NCBI GenBank assembly: GCA_027449025.1 | Contig: DAIDMK010000016.1 | Location: forward strand, 1 to 60,925 | Direction of reading: 5' to 3' | Length of the DNA: 60,925 nucleotides | Source: Lutibacter sp. | GTDB taxonomy: Bacteria; Bacteroidota; Bacteroidia; Flavobacteriales; Flavobacteriaceae | Shown: piece after piece, positions 35,227 through 43,523 of the stretch | Numbering within the stretch: the first letter of the stretch is position 1 | Layout: the number at the start of each line of letters is the position of its first letter | Translations under genes and position numbers: made by a program | Notes under the pieces: model-generated | The model's input: only the letters and a program-made list of their open reading frames with translations | Database searches by the model: none | What the model was told of the DNA's origin: nothing

Positions 35227-37872
35227 ATGGGAAATATGGAAGAAGAAAATAACGAAAACGAACATTTAGAAGAACATCTAAACGAGGAGTTTGGAAATAA
35301 GGAAACCATTACCAAGGTTACAGGAATGTATAAAGACTGGTTTTTGGACTATGCCTCATATGTTATTTTAGAGCGTGCGGTTCCTGCTTTAAAAGATGGT
35401 TTCAAACCGGTTCAGCGTAGAATAATGCATTCTATGAAGGATTTGGATGACGGACGTTACAACAAAGTAGCAAACGTTGTTGGGCATACTATGCAGTACC
35501 ATCCACACGGTGACGCTTCTATTTCTGATGCCTTGGTGCAACTGGGTCAAAAGGAATTGCTGATCGATATGCAGGGAAACTGGGGGAATATTTTAACCGG
35601 TGACCGAGCTGCTGCAGCTCGTTATATTGAAGCGCGTTTGTCTAAATTTGCGCTGGATGTTGTTTTTAATCCGAAAACGACAGAATGGCAATCCTCCTAC
35701 GACGGGAGAAAGAAAGAACCAATAGATTTACCCGTTAAGTTTCCATTGTTACTGGCTCAAGGTGCCGAGGGAATTGCTGTTGGACTATCAACAAAAATTT
35801 TGCCTCATAATTTTAATGAACTGATTGATGCTTCCATAAAACATCTAAAAGGGAAACCTTTTACCTTGATTCCAGATTTTTTGACTGGCGGAATTGCGGA
35901 TGCATCAGCATATCAGGATGGAAAAAGGGGAGGGAAAATCAGAGTAAGGGCAAAAATTGGTCAGCTTGATAAAAAAACATTGGTTATTACCGAAATTCCT
36001 TTCGGAACAACGACATCCACTTTAATCGATTCCATTTTAAAAGCCAATGAAAAAGGAACCATTAAAATTAGACAAATAGAAGACAATACCGCCGCCAATG
36101 TTGAAATTTTGGTGCATTTGCCAAACGGCATTTCACCCGATAAAACCATTGACGCATTATATGCTTTCACCAGTTGTGAAAATCCAATTTCACCTTTATG
36201 TTGTGTGATTGACGATAACAAGCCGGTATTTATTGGGGTTTCTGAAATTTTAATTCGCTCCACAAACCATACTATTGAATTGTTGAAGCTAGAACTTGAA
36301 ATCCAATTAAATGAATTGGATGAGCAATGGCATTTTGCTTCCTTAGAACGCATTTTTATTGAAAATAGAATTTACCGAGATATTGAGGAGCAGGCTACTT
36401 GGGAAGGTGTAATTAAAGCGATAGATGAAGGTTTAAAACCGCATATAAAACATTTAAAACGACCGATTACGGAAGAAGATATTGTGCGACTTACAGAAAT
36501 TCGCATCAAGAAAATATCAAAATTTGATATTGACAAAGCCAAACAATTTATTGAAAGTTTGGAAGAAAAAATTGAAGAAGTAAAAAGGCATTTGGCCAAT
36601 ATTATTGAATTTGCCATTGACTATTTTAAAAACTTAAAATCAAAATACGGGAAAGGAAAAGAGCGATTAACCGAAATCCGTTTGTTTGATGATATTATTG
36701 CCACTAAAGTTGTAATGCGAAATACAAAATTGTATGTAAATAGGGAAGAAGGTTTTGTGGGAACTTCACTAAAAAAGGACGAATATATTGATGATTGTGC
36801 CGATATTGATGATGTGATAATTTTTAGAAGAGATGGGGTAATGATGGTTACAAAAGTAGATTCCAAAACCTTTGTAGGAAAAGATATTATTCATGTGGCA
36901 GTGTTTAAAAAGAATGATACGCGTACCGTTTACAATATGATTTATAGAGACGGCAAAAATGGTCCAAGCTATATAAAACGTTTCAATGTTACCGGTGTTA
37001 CGCGTGATAAAGAATATGATTTAAGCTCTGGAAATAAAGGGTCGCAGGTGCTTTATTTTACGGAAAACCCAAATGGCGAGGCCGAAACAATCACTATTAA
37101 TTTACGTGCTTCAGGCAGTATTAAAAAATTAAAATGGGATATTGATTTTTCAGACTTGGCTATAAAAGGGCGAGGTTCTAAAGGAAACATCGTTACCAAA
37201 CATGCCATTAGAAAAATTGAATTAAAATCGGAAGGCGTTTCAACCCTAAAACCTCGAAAAATTTGGTTTGATGAAACTGTCCAACGTTTAAATGTTGATA
37301 AAAGAGGTGAATTGTTGGGTGAATTTAAACCAGAAGATCGATTGTTAATTATCAACCAGAAAGGAATCATTAAAACCATTAAACCAGAACTTACCACGCA
37401 TTTTGATAGTGATATGATAGTGCTTGAAAAATGGATTCCTGAAAAACCAATTTCTGCAATTTATTATGATGGTGATAAAGAAAAATACTTTGTGAAACGA
37501 TTTATGATCGACAATCCGAACAAAGAAGAAGTTTTTATTTCTGAACATCCAAAGTCGCATTTGGAAATTGTAGCTACAGATTTTAGACCAATGGCTGAAG
37601 TGCAGTTTTCTAAACGAAATTTAGAGCCTATCTCACTTAATTTTGAAGAATTTATTGCAATTAAAGGAATAAAAGCACAAGGAAATCAATTGACTGCCGA
37701 TAAAATTAAGCAAGTGAATATCCTGGAACCATTACCATACGAACCTCCTGTTTTAGAAGAGGTGGAAGTTAATGATGAAGAGATAATTGATAATAGTATG
37801 GATTCTTCTGACGATAGTTCCAATTTAGAAAATGACAAACCTGATGGAGCAGGGCAAACTAAATTGTTTTAA
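35227..37872 (+). CDS. parC: DNA topoisomerase IV subunit A
   Basis: DNA-cleaving subunit of topoisomerase IV. The quinolone-resistance region (VVGHTMQYHPHGDASISDAL) and the catalytic Tyr in AAAARYIEARLS are present, followed by the tower and coiled-coil regions and a C-terminal beta-pinwheel (from about 530). The last 45 residues are strongly acidic (VNDEEIIDNSMDSSDDSSNLEND). The 881 residues fit flavobacterial ParC. An acidic N-terminal leader (MGNMEEENNENEHLEEHL) precedes the conserved start, and the ATG three codons later is an alternative start. It is the second gene of the parE operon. Confidence 0.92.
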   Translation: MGNMEEENNENEHLEEHLNEEFGNKETITKVTGMYKDWFLDYASYVILERAVPALKDGFKPVQRRIMHSMKDLDDGRYNKVANVVGHTMQYHPHGDASISDALVQLGQKELLIDMQGNWGNILTGDRAAAARYIEARLSKFALDVVFNPKTTEWQSSYDGRKKEPIDLPVKFPLLLAQGAEGIAVGLSTKILPHNFNELIDASIKHLKGKPFTLIPDFLTGGIADASAYQDGKRGGKIRVRAKIGQLDKKTLVITEIPFGTTTSTLIDSILKANEKGTIKIRQIEDNTAANVEILVHLPNGISPDKTIDALYAFTSCENPISPLCCVIDDNKPVFIGVSEILIRSTNHTIELLKLELEIQLNELDEQWHFASLERIFIENRIYRDIEEQATWEGVIKAIDEGLKPHIKHLKRPITEEDIVRLTEIRIKKISKFDIDKAKQFIESLEEKIEEVKRHLANIIEFAIDYFKNLKSKYGKGKERLTEIRLFDDIIATKVVMRNTKLYVNREEGFVGTSLKKDEYIDDCADIDDVIIFRRDGVMMVTKVDSKTFVGKDIIHVAVFKKNDTRTVYNMIYRDGKNGPSYIKRFNVTGVTRDKEYDLSSGNKGSQVLYFTENPNGEAETITINLRASGSIKKLKWDIDFSDLAIKGRGSKGNIVTKHAIRKIELKSEGVSTLKPRKIWFDETVQRLNVDKRGELLGEFKPEDRLLIINQKGIIKTIKPELTTHFDSDMIVLEKWIPEKPISAIYYDGDKEKYFVKRFMIDNPNKEEVFISEHPKSHLEIVATDFRPMAEVQFSKRNLEPISLNFEEFIAIKGIKAQGNQLTADKIKQVNILEPLPYEPPVLEEVEVNDEEIIDNSMDSSDDSSNLENDKPDGAGQTKLF

Positions 37873-37890
37873 AGCACCCTAACCCCGGAG
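37872..37890 (+). repeat. CCCC-rich hairpin repeat, degenerate copy 5
   Basis: AAAGCACCCTAACCCCGGAG begins in the parC stop codon. The stem is damaged. Confidence 0.5.
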
Positions 37891-38312
37891 AGTTAAGTTT
37901 AGGCTTTGGCGTCTTTTTTGTCATCCGAGGAATAATTTTTATACTAAAAAATTAATATAAAATGACCTTAACTTTGTATGAAACCAGAATATGCAACTTG
38001 TTGATATATAATAATATAATTAAAAATGTTATTGGTAACTGAGTTGAAGGGAGGGCTGGGGCAAAACAAAAAATCGGATAACAAAACTCACGTCACTTCC
38101 AGTTTTTTTGGCTAAGAAAACAGTAAGTATTTAAGCAAAATAATATAAGCCAAAAAAGTATCGAGAAGCGTTCTCGATACTTTTTTGGTTTCATATGGGT
38201 ATTGCCTGGAAGTTGTGAATGATTAAAACCAAAAACACTCGAACTGACGGTAGTAGGAAATAAATTTAAAAAGTCAAATTAAGAAAGAGGACAGCCTTGT
38301 AGCTTTGAAACT
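37873..38312. other. Spacer between convergent parC and the B12-binding lipoprotein gene
   Basis: 440 bases without a supported gene. It holds the degenerate hairpin repeat on the left, a strong terminator at 38152-38186, and otherwise unremarkable A/T-rich sequence. Confidence 0.5.
38152..38186. terminator. Bidirectional terminator
   Basis: A perfect 16-bp stem (AAAAAAGTATCGAGAA and its complement) over a 3-nt loop, with A- and T-runs at the ends. It lies between convergent genes, 280 nt from the parC stop and 126 nt from the other. Confidence 0.85.
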
Positions 38313-39443
38313 TTACTTCAGCCTTTCATAAAAGGTTAATTCATAGTTTTTTAGCAATTTTGGATGTGCAATTTTAATCAAATCTTTTAATACCAAATCC
38401 GGTCGGGCAGGAGCCAGTTCAAAATAAATAACACCGCCTAATTCTCCTTGTTTATTCACAAAAGAGAAGATGTTTTTGTGTTGAAAGGCATTGAATTTTG
38501 AGTATATATCATTTGCGTTTTTAAGTTGCTCAAAGGTTTTATAATAACTTGGCGATATCCACAAATCGGCATCTTTTCCTTTTTCGAAAACATTTTCAAT
38601 ATTTAAAGAAAGGCTTCCTTTTCCTTCAGAATCTTTCCATAGGTAATTTGTATTTGCATCTTTCAAAAAAGTAGCTTCAAAACTTTCTCCCGCAGGCAAA
38701 TTCCACACATCTTTAAAAAGTCCGCCCGAAATTACCGTAGGTTTTTGACTTGCTTTTGAGGCAATATTTTTTGCATCCAAATAATTTTTTTCTATATCAT
38801 TAAAAATACTGTCTGCCACTTTTTCTTTGTCAAACAATGCTCCAAAAAACTTAATCCATTCGGCACGCCCAAGTGGTGTTTCTTCCAGCCAGTCGCCATT
38901 TAAAAGCACAGGAATTCCTAATTTTTCAATAACCGAAAACATTTTATTGTTGCTGTTTAAAGAAAAACCAACCACCAAATCGGGTTTTAAATCGAGCAAT
39001 AATTCCGTGTTAATACTTTCCTCGTGACCAAGTTCTTTTACAAAACCATTGGCAATTAAACTTCTTGTTTTTGATGAGGAAATGTAATCGGTATTTGGAA
39101 AACCTATCAATTTATCTTCCACATTCAACAGTTCAAGCATTGGAATATGTGTGGTACTGGTAACTACAATGGAATTGATTGGAATTAGAATGGTATTTAA
39201 ATCATTGTTTGATTTATGGGCCACAAGTATAAACTCAAAAATTTCTGTTGAATTTTGATAAGGTGCTTTTATACTAAGTTTTGTGTAGTTTTTAAAATGC
39301 TGAATGTCAAACCCTTTTGCGTATTTAATAGTGCTTTCTCTAGCGGTATTCTCATTAAGTACTTCATTTTTTTTATCATTTTTACAGGAAAACAATAGTG
39401 TTAAGAGTGTAAATGCTAAAATTTTTGAGATTGACAACTTCAT
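38313..39443 (-). CDS. Periplasmic substrate-binding lipoprotein, TroA/BtuF fold (probable cobalamin)
   Basis: 376 residues. The lipoprotein signal is MKLSISKILAFTLLTLLFSCKND. The remainder is a helical-backbone periplasmic binding domain of the FecB/BtuF group: IVVTSTTHIPMLELLNVEDKLIGFP is the usual first strand and ELLLDLKPDLVVGF the second. A BtuF role is inferred from its place back to back with the cobalamin riboswitch and BtuB-like receptor. No permease or ATPase gene is next to it. The gene itself has its own promoter on the minus strand and is not behind the riboswitch. Confidence 0.85.
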   Translation of the reverse strand: MKLSISKILAFTLLTLLFSCKNDKKNEVLNENTARESTIKYAKGFDIQHFKNYTKLSIKAPYQNSTEIFEFILVAHKSNNDLNTILIPINSIVVTSTTHIPMLELLNVEDKLIGFPNTDYISSSKTRSLIANGFVKELGHEESINTELLLDLKPDLVVGFSLNSNNKMFSVIEKLGIPVLLNGDWLEETPLGRAEWIKFFGALFDKEKVADSIFNDIEKNYLDAKNIASKASQKPTVISGGLFKDVWNLPAGESFEATFLKDANTNYLWKDSEGKGSLSLNIENVFEKGKDADLWISPSYYKTFEQLKNANDIYSKFNAFQHKNIFSFVNKQGELGGVIYFELAPARPDLVLKDLIKIAHPKLLKNYELTFYERLK

Positions 39444-39459
39444 TAAAATTAAATTTTCG

Positions 39460-39467
39460 CAAAGGTA
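39460..39467 (-). promoter_or_regulatory. -7 element of the binding-protein gene
   Basis: TACCTTTG on the minus strand, 16 nt before the ATG. Confidence 0.5.
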
Positions 39468-39507
39468 ATATTTTCAAATTTTAATAGTCCAGTTGGCTTG
39501 AATTAAT

Positions 39508-39515
39508 TACTTTTG
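39508..39515 (+). promoter_or_regulatory. -7 element driving the cobalamin riboswitch transcript
   Basis: TACTTTTG, just upstream of the predicted riboswitch 5' end. Confidence 0.55.
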
Positions 39516-39525
39516 CCTCAGATTA

Positions 39526-39745
39526 TGGTTCTTGTTTATATTTCTGTATAACCAAGTGAAAAGGGAATTCGGTATAAGTCCGAAGCTGTTCCCGCAACTG
39601 TAAGCTTAGCCAAAAAATTGGTGGTTGTTATTAGCTTTAAGCCACTGTTCGTTCAGGACGGGAAGGTGAATAACAATACGCAAGCCAGGAGACCTGCCAA
39701 AATCTGTATAGTTCAAACTTTCGGGAGAATTGTTTGAGTATGGTT
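39526..39745 (+). ncRNA. Cobalamin riboswitch
   Basis: The conserved core is easy to read: GGAATTCGGTATAAGTCCG followed by AAGCTGTTCCCGCAACTGTAA around 39562-39602, and the B12 box AGCCAGGAGACCTGCC at 39683-39698, in the correct order and spacing. After the box, CAAACTTTCGGGAGAATTGTTTG and an AGTAT...ATACT hairpin could form the expression platform. It sits in the 5' leader of the BtuB-like receptor, so B12 binding should shut down that gene. The exact 5' and 3' limits are estimated. Confidence 0.92.
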
Positions 39746-39801
39746 TTTTCTATACTTAAAATAAACACCTGATTTATTTATTAATTTATTAAATCAATAA
39801 A

Positions 39802-41709
39802 ATGAAAAAACAGTCATTTCATGCAAGTGCGTTTTGCTTATTTTTTGCAATAACAACCTTAACGGCTCAACAAAAAAAAGACAGTATTGAGCACCTGAAC
39901 GAAGTTGTGGTGACCGCCACAAAATTTGCCATTAAAAAAGAATTGGTAGGTAAAATAATTTACCAAATAACCCCGGAAGAAATTGAAAATTTGAAAGGGA
40001 AATCTGTTGCGGATATTCTCGACAATATTGCAGGAATTACCATAAACGGAGCCAACAGCTCAGCTGGAAAAGACAAAAGCATTTTTATTAGAGGCGGGCG
40101 CGACCGTCACGTGATTGTGCTTATTGATGGAGTTTCCGTAAGCGATCCATCGGGCGTAAATGCCACATTCGACTTGCGTTTGCTTTCACTAAACCAAATT
40201 GAATCTATTGAAGTGATGAATGGTGCAGCAAGTACTTTGTATGGTTCTGGCGCCGCAACGGGAGTGATTAATATCAAATTAAAACGACCTGTAGATAAAC
40301 CAATTTCAATGGATTATGAAATCACAGCCGGAACCAACAATTCCCAAAACGATTCAAAATTAAATTTAAACGACTTCAACCAGAATATTTCCATCAATGG
40401 AATTGTAAAGAAATTCAGTTATTTGGCTTCTGGAAATTTTTCCAATATTGATGGATTGTCTGAAGCCAGTGATGAAAATAGCTCAGTGAAATTTGAAAGT
40501 GACAAATTTGAGGCAACAAACACTTTTGTGCATTTAGGCTACAAATTTAACGAAAAAATCAGGGTTCAGTTATCTGGCAATTACGACAAAGATGTGTACG
40601 ATTTTGATGCTGGGGCATTTTCAGATTCAGACAGTAACAATGGAGAAAATGAGCAGCTTCGATTTGGTTTTTCTTCAAGCTTTAATTATGAGAAAGGAAT
40701 GTTGTCTGCAAGCCTATCTTTCAACAAAAATGATAGGCTGTTAAACATATTTAACAGCTGGACCAATGCCACAGACTATTTTGAATACACGGGAAAAACA
40801 TCTGTGGCTGAGGTAATAAATGATTTTAAATTTTCAGATAAATTTCAATTAATTACGGGGTTAAATTACCAGAAACAAAGCAACCAAACCAACAGTACTT
40901 ATGGTGATATAAGCGATGACTTAGCGAATTATAATAACATAGATTCTTATTTTACAGTGGTTTACAATGCCTTATCTGGTTTTAACATCAATGCGGGCGC
41001 GCGCTTAAATAATCACAGTGAATACGGAAATCATTGGGTTTATAATGTGAATCCTTCTTATAATTTCTCGAAAGAATTCAGACTTATATCCTCTCTAAGC
41101 ACCGCTTTTATTGCGCCAAGCACTTACCAATTATTCTCTCAATATGGAAATGTGGATTTAGAGCCCGAAGAAGATAAAAGTGTGGAATTCGGATTTATTT
41201 ATTCCTTAAAAAAGAAGATTGAATTCAACTCGGTATTCTTTTATAGAGAAGAAGAAAATGCCATTATTTTACCCGATTTTGTAACCTATTCAAATTCTGA
41301 TGAAAAATTAAACGCAAGAGGTGTTGAGACAGAAATTAAAACAGAAATTTTTAAAGGCATCACCGCCAAATTTGGACATACTTACATTACAAAAAATTCC
41401 GATACTGATTACATTCCCAAAAATAAGTTTACGGCATTAATTGAAAGCAACAGCCTAAAAAACACCTATTTATCGGTTCGTTTTAAAAATATTTCCAAAA
41501 GAACTTATTTTGACGAATGGGGAACTGGCAAAAATATCAATTTAAAAGCTTATAGTTTGGTCGATTTATTTGCGAGCCATCAATTGATAAAAGACCGTTT
41601 TTTGATATTCATCAGTGCGAATAATATCTTTAATGAAAACTATGTTGAAGTCATTGGTTACACCACCAAAGGCAGAAACCTTAAATTGGGATTGAATTTT
41701 AAATTTTAA
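39802..41709 (+). CDS. TonB-dependent receptor, BtuB-like (vitamin B12)
   Basis: Outer-membrane receptor of 635 residues, the size of BtuB. A signal peptide (to about 22, TLTAQ) and a TonB-box-like region (EHLNEVVVTATKF) are followed by a plug domain (SIFIRGGRDRHVIVLIDGVSVSDPSG, IESIEVMNGAASTLYGSGAATGVINI) and a barrel ending GRNLKLGLNFKF. It lacks the carboxypeptidase-like N-domain of the other receptor in this window. The cobalamin riboswitch in its leader and the divergent binding-protein gene make B12 or a related corrinoid the likely cargo. Confidence 0.92.
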   Translation: MKKQSFHASAFCLFFAITTLTAQQKKDSIEHLNEVVVTATKFAIKKELVGKIIYQITPEEIENLKGKSVADILDNIAGITINGANSSAGKDKSIFIRGGRDRHVIVLIDGVSVSDPSGVNATFDLRLLSLNQIESIEVMNGAASTLYGSGAATGVINIKLKRPVDKPISMDYEITAGTNNSQNDSKLNLNDFNQNISINGIVKKFSYLASGNFSNIDGLSEASDENSSVKFESDKFEATNTFVHLGYKFNEKIRVQLSGNYDKDVYDFDAGAFSDSDSNNGENEQLRFGFSSSFNYEKGMLSASLSFNKNDRLLNIFNSWTNATDYFEYTGKTSVAEVINDFKFSDKFQLITGLNYQKQSNQTNSTYGDISDDLANYNNIDSYFTVVYNALSGFNINAGARLNNHSEYGNHWVYNVNPSYNFSKEFRLISSLSTAFIAPSTYQLFSQYGNVDLEPEEDKSVEFGFIYSLKKKIEFNSVFFYREEENAIILPDFVTYSNSDEKLNARGVETEIKTEIFKGITAKFGHTYITKNSDTDYIPKNKFTALIESNSLKNTYLSVRFKNISKRTYFDEWGTGKNINLKAYSLVDLFASHQLIKDRFLIFISANNIFNENYVEVIGYTTKGRNLKLGLNFKF

Positions 41710-41736
41710 TAGGGTTCTGTAAAAAAGGTTATTGGT

Positions 41737-41801
41737 AAAAACTTGTTTCGATATTTTTAATGGTTGGCTTGACTATTTTAAGATACAGAAACAAGTTTTT
41801 T
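41737..41801 (+). terminator. Terminator after the BtuB-like gene
   Basis: AAAAACTTGTTTC and GAAACAAGTTTTT form a 13-bp stem around a 38-nt interior, ending in a T-run. Confidence 0.55.
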
Positions 41802-41817
41802 GTTTGCTAAAAAACAA

Positions 41818-41825
41818 TAACTTTG
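41818..41825 (+). promoter_or_regulatory. -7 element of the LysE/HMG-CoA lyase operon
   Basis: TAACTTTG, 18 nt before the LysE start codon. Confidence 0.5.
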
Positions 41826-41843
41826 GAATCGTAAAAAATTTAA

Positions 41844-42461
41844 ATGAATTACGAAATATTAGGATCGTTTTTAGTTGCTTCTATGTTGCTCACCCTTATG
41901 CCGGGACCAGACATTATTTATGTGTTGGTGCAGAGTATGACCAATGGCAAAAAATACGGAATTGTTACCTCGCTCGGACTGGTTTCGGGGGTTGTTATTC
42001 ATACCTCATTGGTTGCTTTTGGCGTTTCGGCACTGATAAAACAATCGGAAAACATATATTTTTCCATCAAATTATTTGGGGCAATGTACCTGTTATATTT
42101 GGCTTATTTAACATTTAAGTCTGGTGATGAGTTGGTGTTTAATAAGAAAGCTGACAGGAAAAGTTTTAAAAAACTTTTTAAACAAGGGTTTTTTATGAAT
42201 GTATTAAATCCGAAAGTTTCCATTTTCTTTTTGGCATTTTTCCCCGGATTTTTATACAGTTCAAGCCAAAATACCATCGTGCAATTTTATGTGCTGGGAA
42301 TCATATTCATCGTTCAATCCCTTATAATTTTTACATTAGTTTCCGTATTGTCGGGAAAATTTGCTTTCTACTTAAATAACAATCCAACATTTAATAAAAA
42401 AATAAAGTGGGTTAAAATTTTGGTTTTTGTTGGAATGGCTTTTTTCATACTCTTTTTTTAA
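41844..42461 (+). CDS. LysE/RhtB family exporter
   Basis: Inner-membrane exporter of 205 residues with six hydrophobic segments. Family landmarks are the LTLMPGPDIIYVLVQSMTNGKKYGIVTSLGLVSG segment in TM1-TM2, KLFGAMYLLYLAYLTFKSG, and the loop FKQGFFMNVLNPKVSIFFLAF. Members export amino acids or their derivatives. The substrate here is open. It is 25 nt upstream of the HMG-CoA lyase gene and shares its promoter, which hints at a link with leucine or branched-chain metabolism. Confidence 0.92.
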   Translation: MNYEILGSFLVASMLLTLMPGPDIIYVLVQSMTNGKKYGIVTSLGLVSGVVIHTSLVAFGVSALIKQSENIYFSIKLFGAMYLLYLAYLTFKSGDELVFNKKADRKSFKKLFKQGFFMNVLNPKVSIFFLAFFPGFLYSSSQNTIVQFYVLGIIFIVQSLIIFTLVSVLSGKFAFYLNNNPTFNKKIKWVKILVFVGMAFFILFF

Positions 42462-42486
42462 TAGGATATTGTATATTTGAAAACCC

Positions 42487-43344
42487 ATGAAAAAAGTAAA
42501 ACTCATAGAATGTCCTAGAGATGCCATGCAAGGTATAAAATCGCATTTTATTCCTACAGAAGCCAAAGCGCAATATATAAATGCCTTGCTTCGGGTTGGT
42601 TTTGATACTATTGATTTTGGGAGTTTTGTTTCTCCAAAAGCCATACCTCAAATGCAGGATACCGCTGATGTGCTTTCAAAACTTGATCTGCGTAATACAG
42701 AAAGTAAATTATTGGCAATTGTAGCCAATGTACGCGGGGCAGAGGATGCTTCTCAATTTGAGGAAATTAATTATTTAGGATATCCTTTTTCAATTTCCGA
42801 AAATTTTCAAATGCGAAATACCAGTAAAACAATTGTTGAATCGGTTGAAATTTTGAATGAAATTTTAAACATTGCTGCCAAAACCAATAAAGAAGTTGTT
42901 GCGTATTTGTCCATGGGTTTTGGAAATCCATACGGAGACCCTTGGAATGTTGAAATTGTCTCTAATTGGACAAAAAAACTTTCGGAAATGGGTGTTAAAA
43001 TTTTATCCTTATCAGATACAGTCGGGAGTTCAACACCAGAAATTATCGATTATCTTTTTTCGAATTTAATTCCGGAATACCCCACAATAGAATTTGGTGC
43101 ACATTTACATACAACACCAACAACTTGGTTTGAAAAAGTGGACGCTGCCTACAAGGCAGGATGCAATCGTTTTGATGGAGCCATTATGGGCTACGGCGGT
43201 TGTCCAATGGCAAAGGATGATCTTACAGGAAATATGCCTACCGAAAAACTAGTTTCTTATTTTAATCAACAAAAAGTTGCTGCAAATATCAATGCAATGA
43301 GCTTTGAGAGCGCTTTTAATGAGGCTTTGAAAATTTTTAGCTAA
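42487..43344 (+). CDS. Hydroxymethylglutaryl-CoA lyase
   Basis: Cleaves HMG-CoA to acetoacetate and acetyl-CoA, the last step of leucine degradation. 285 residues of TIM barrel: KLIECPRDAMQG carries the catalytic Arg-Asp near the N-terminus, GAHLHTTPTTW the metal-binding His-x-His, and GAIMGYGGCPMAKDDLTGN the signature with the active-site Cys. It is the second gene of an operon with LysE. Other leucine-pathway genes (AibH, MCC) are not in the window. Confidence 0.92.
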   Translation: MKKVKLIECPRDAMQGIKSHFIPTEAKAQYINALLRVGFDTIDFGSFVSPKAIPQMQDTADVLSKLDLRNTESKLLAIVANVRGAEDASQFEEINYLGYPFSISENFQMRNTSKTIVESVEILNEILNIAAKTNKEVVAYLSMGFGNPYGDPWNVEIVSNWTKKLSEMGVKILSLSDTVGSSTPEIIDYLFSNLIPEYPTIEFGAHLHTTPTTWFEKVDAAYKAGCNRFDGAIMGYGGCPMAKDDLTGNMPTEKLVSYFNQQKVAANINAMSFESAFNEALKIFS

Positions 43345-43410
43345 TATTTAACCTGCTCTAAATCACACACATATTTTTTTTCATTTTTCTAAAATATGAT
43401 TTAAGTCAGC

Positions 43411-43433
43411 TTATTTATAATTATTCTAAATAA
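43411..43433. promoter_or_regulatory. Palindrome resembling a Fur/iron box upstream of the porin
   Basis: TTATTTA-N9-TAAATAA. The full 23-nt site is symmetric except near positions 8 and 16 and at its centre. The arrangement resembles Fur-family operators, but the match is by eye and binding is not shown. It lies about 27 nt upstream of the -7 box. Confidence 0.45.
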
Positions 43434-43459
43434 ATCTTTTTTGTTCTTTTAATCTTATA

Positions 43460-43467
43460 TATTTTTG
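43460..43467 (+). promoter_or_regulatory. -7 element of the porin promoter
   Basis: TATTTTTG, with TTTG at 43440-43443 as a possible -33 element. The leader is about 55 nt. Confidence 0.5.
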
Positions 43468-43523
43468 TCGTGTTATTTGTAACAAGTCTAAATAAAAATA
43501 ATTAATTAATCTAAATTACATAA

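Noticed and set aside
33245-37872. The type IIA topoisomerase pair as gyrase (gyrB-gyrA)
   Set aside because: Adjacent B-A order, a 619-residue B subunit and the acidic A-subunit tail fit topoisomerase IV better. A gyrase assignment cannot be fully excluded without the rest of the genome.
41732-42118. 128-codon plus-strand frame overlapping the LysE gene
   Set aside because: It is out of frame with the clear LysE exporter and encodes no recognisable sequence.
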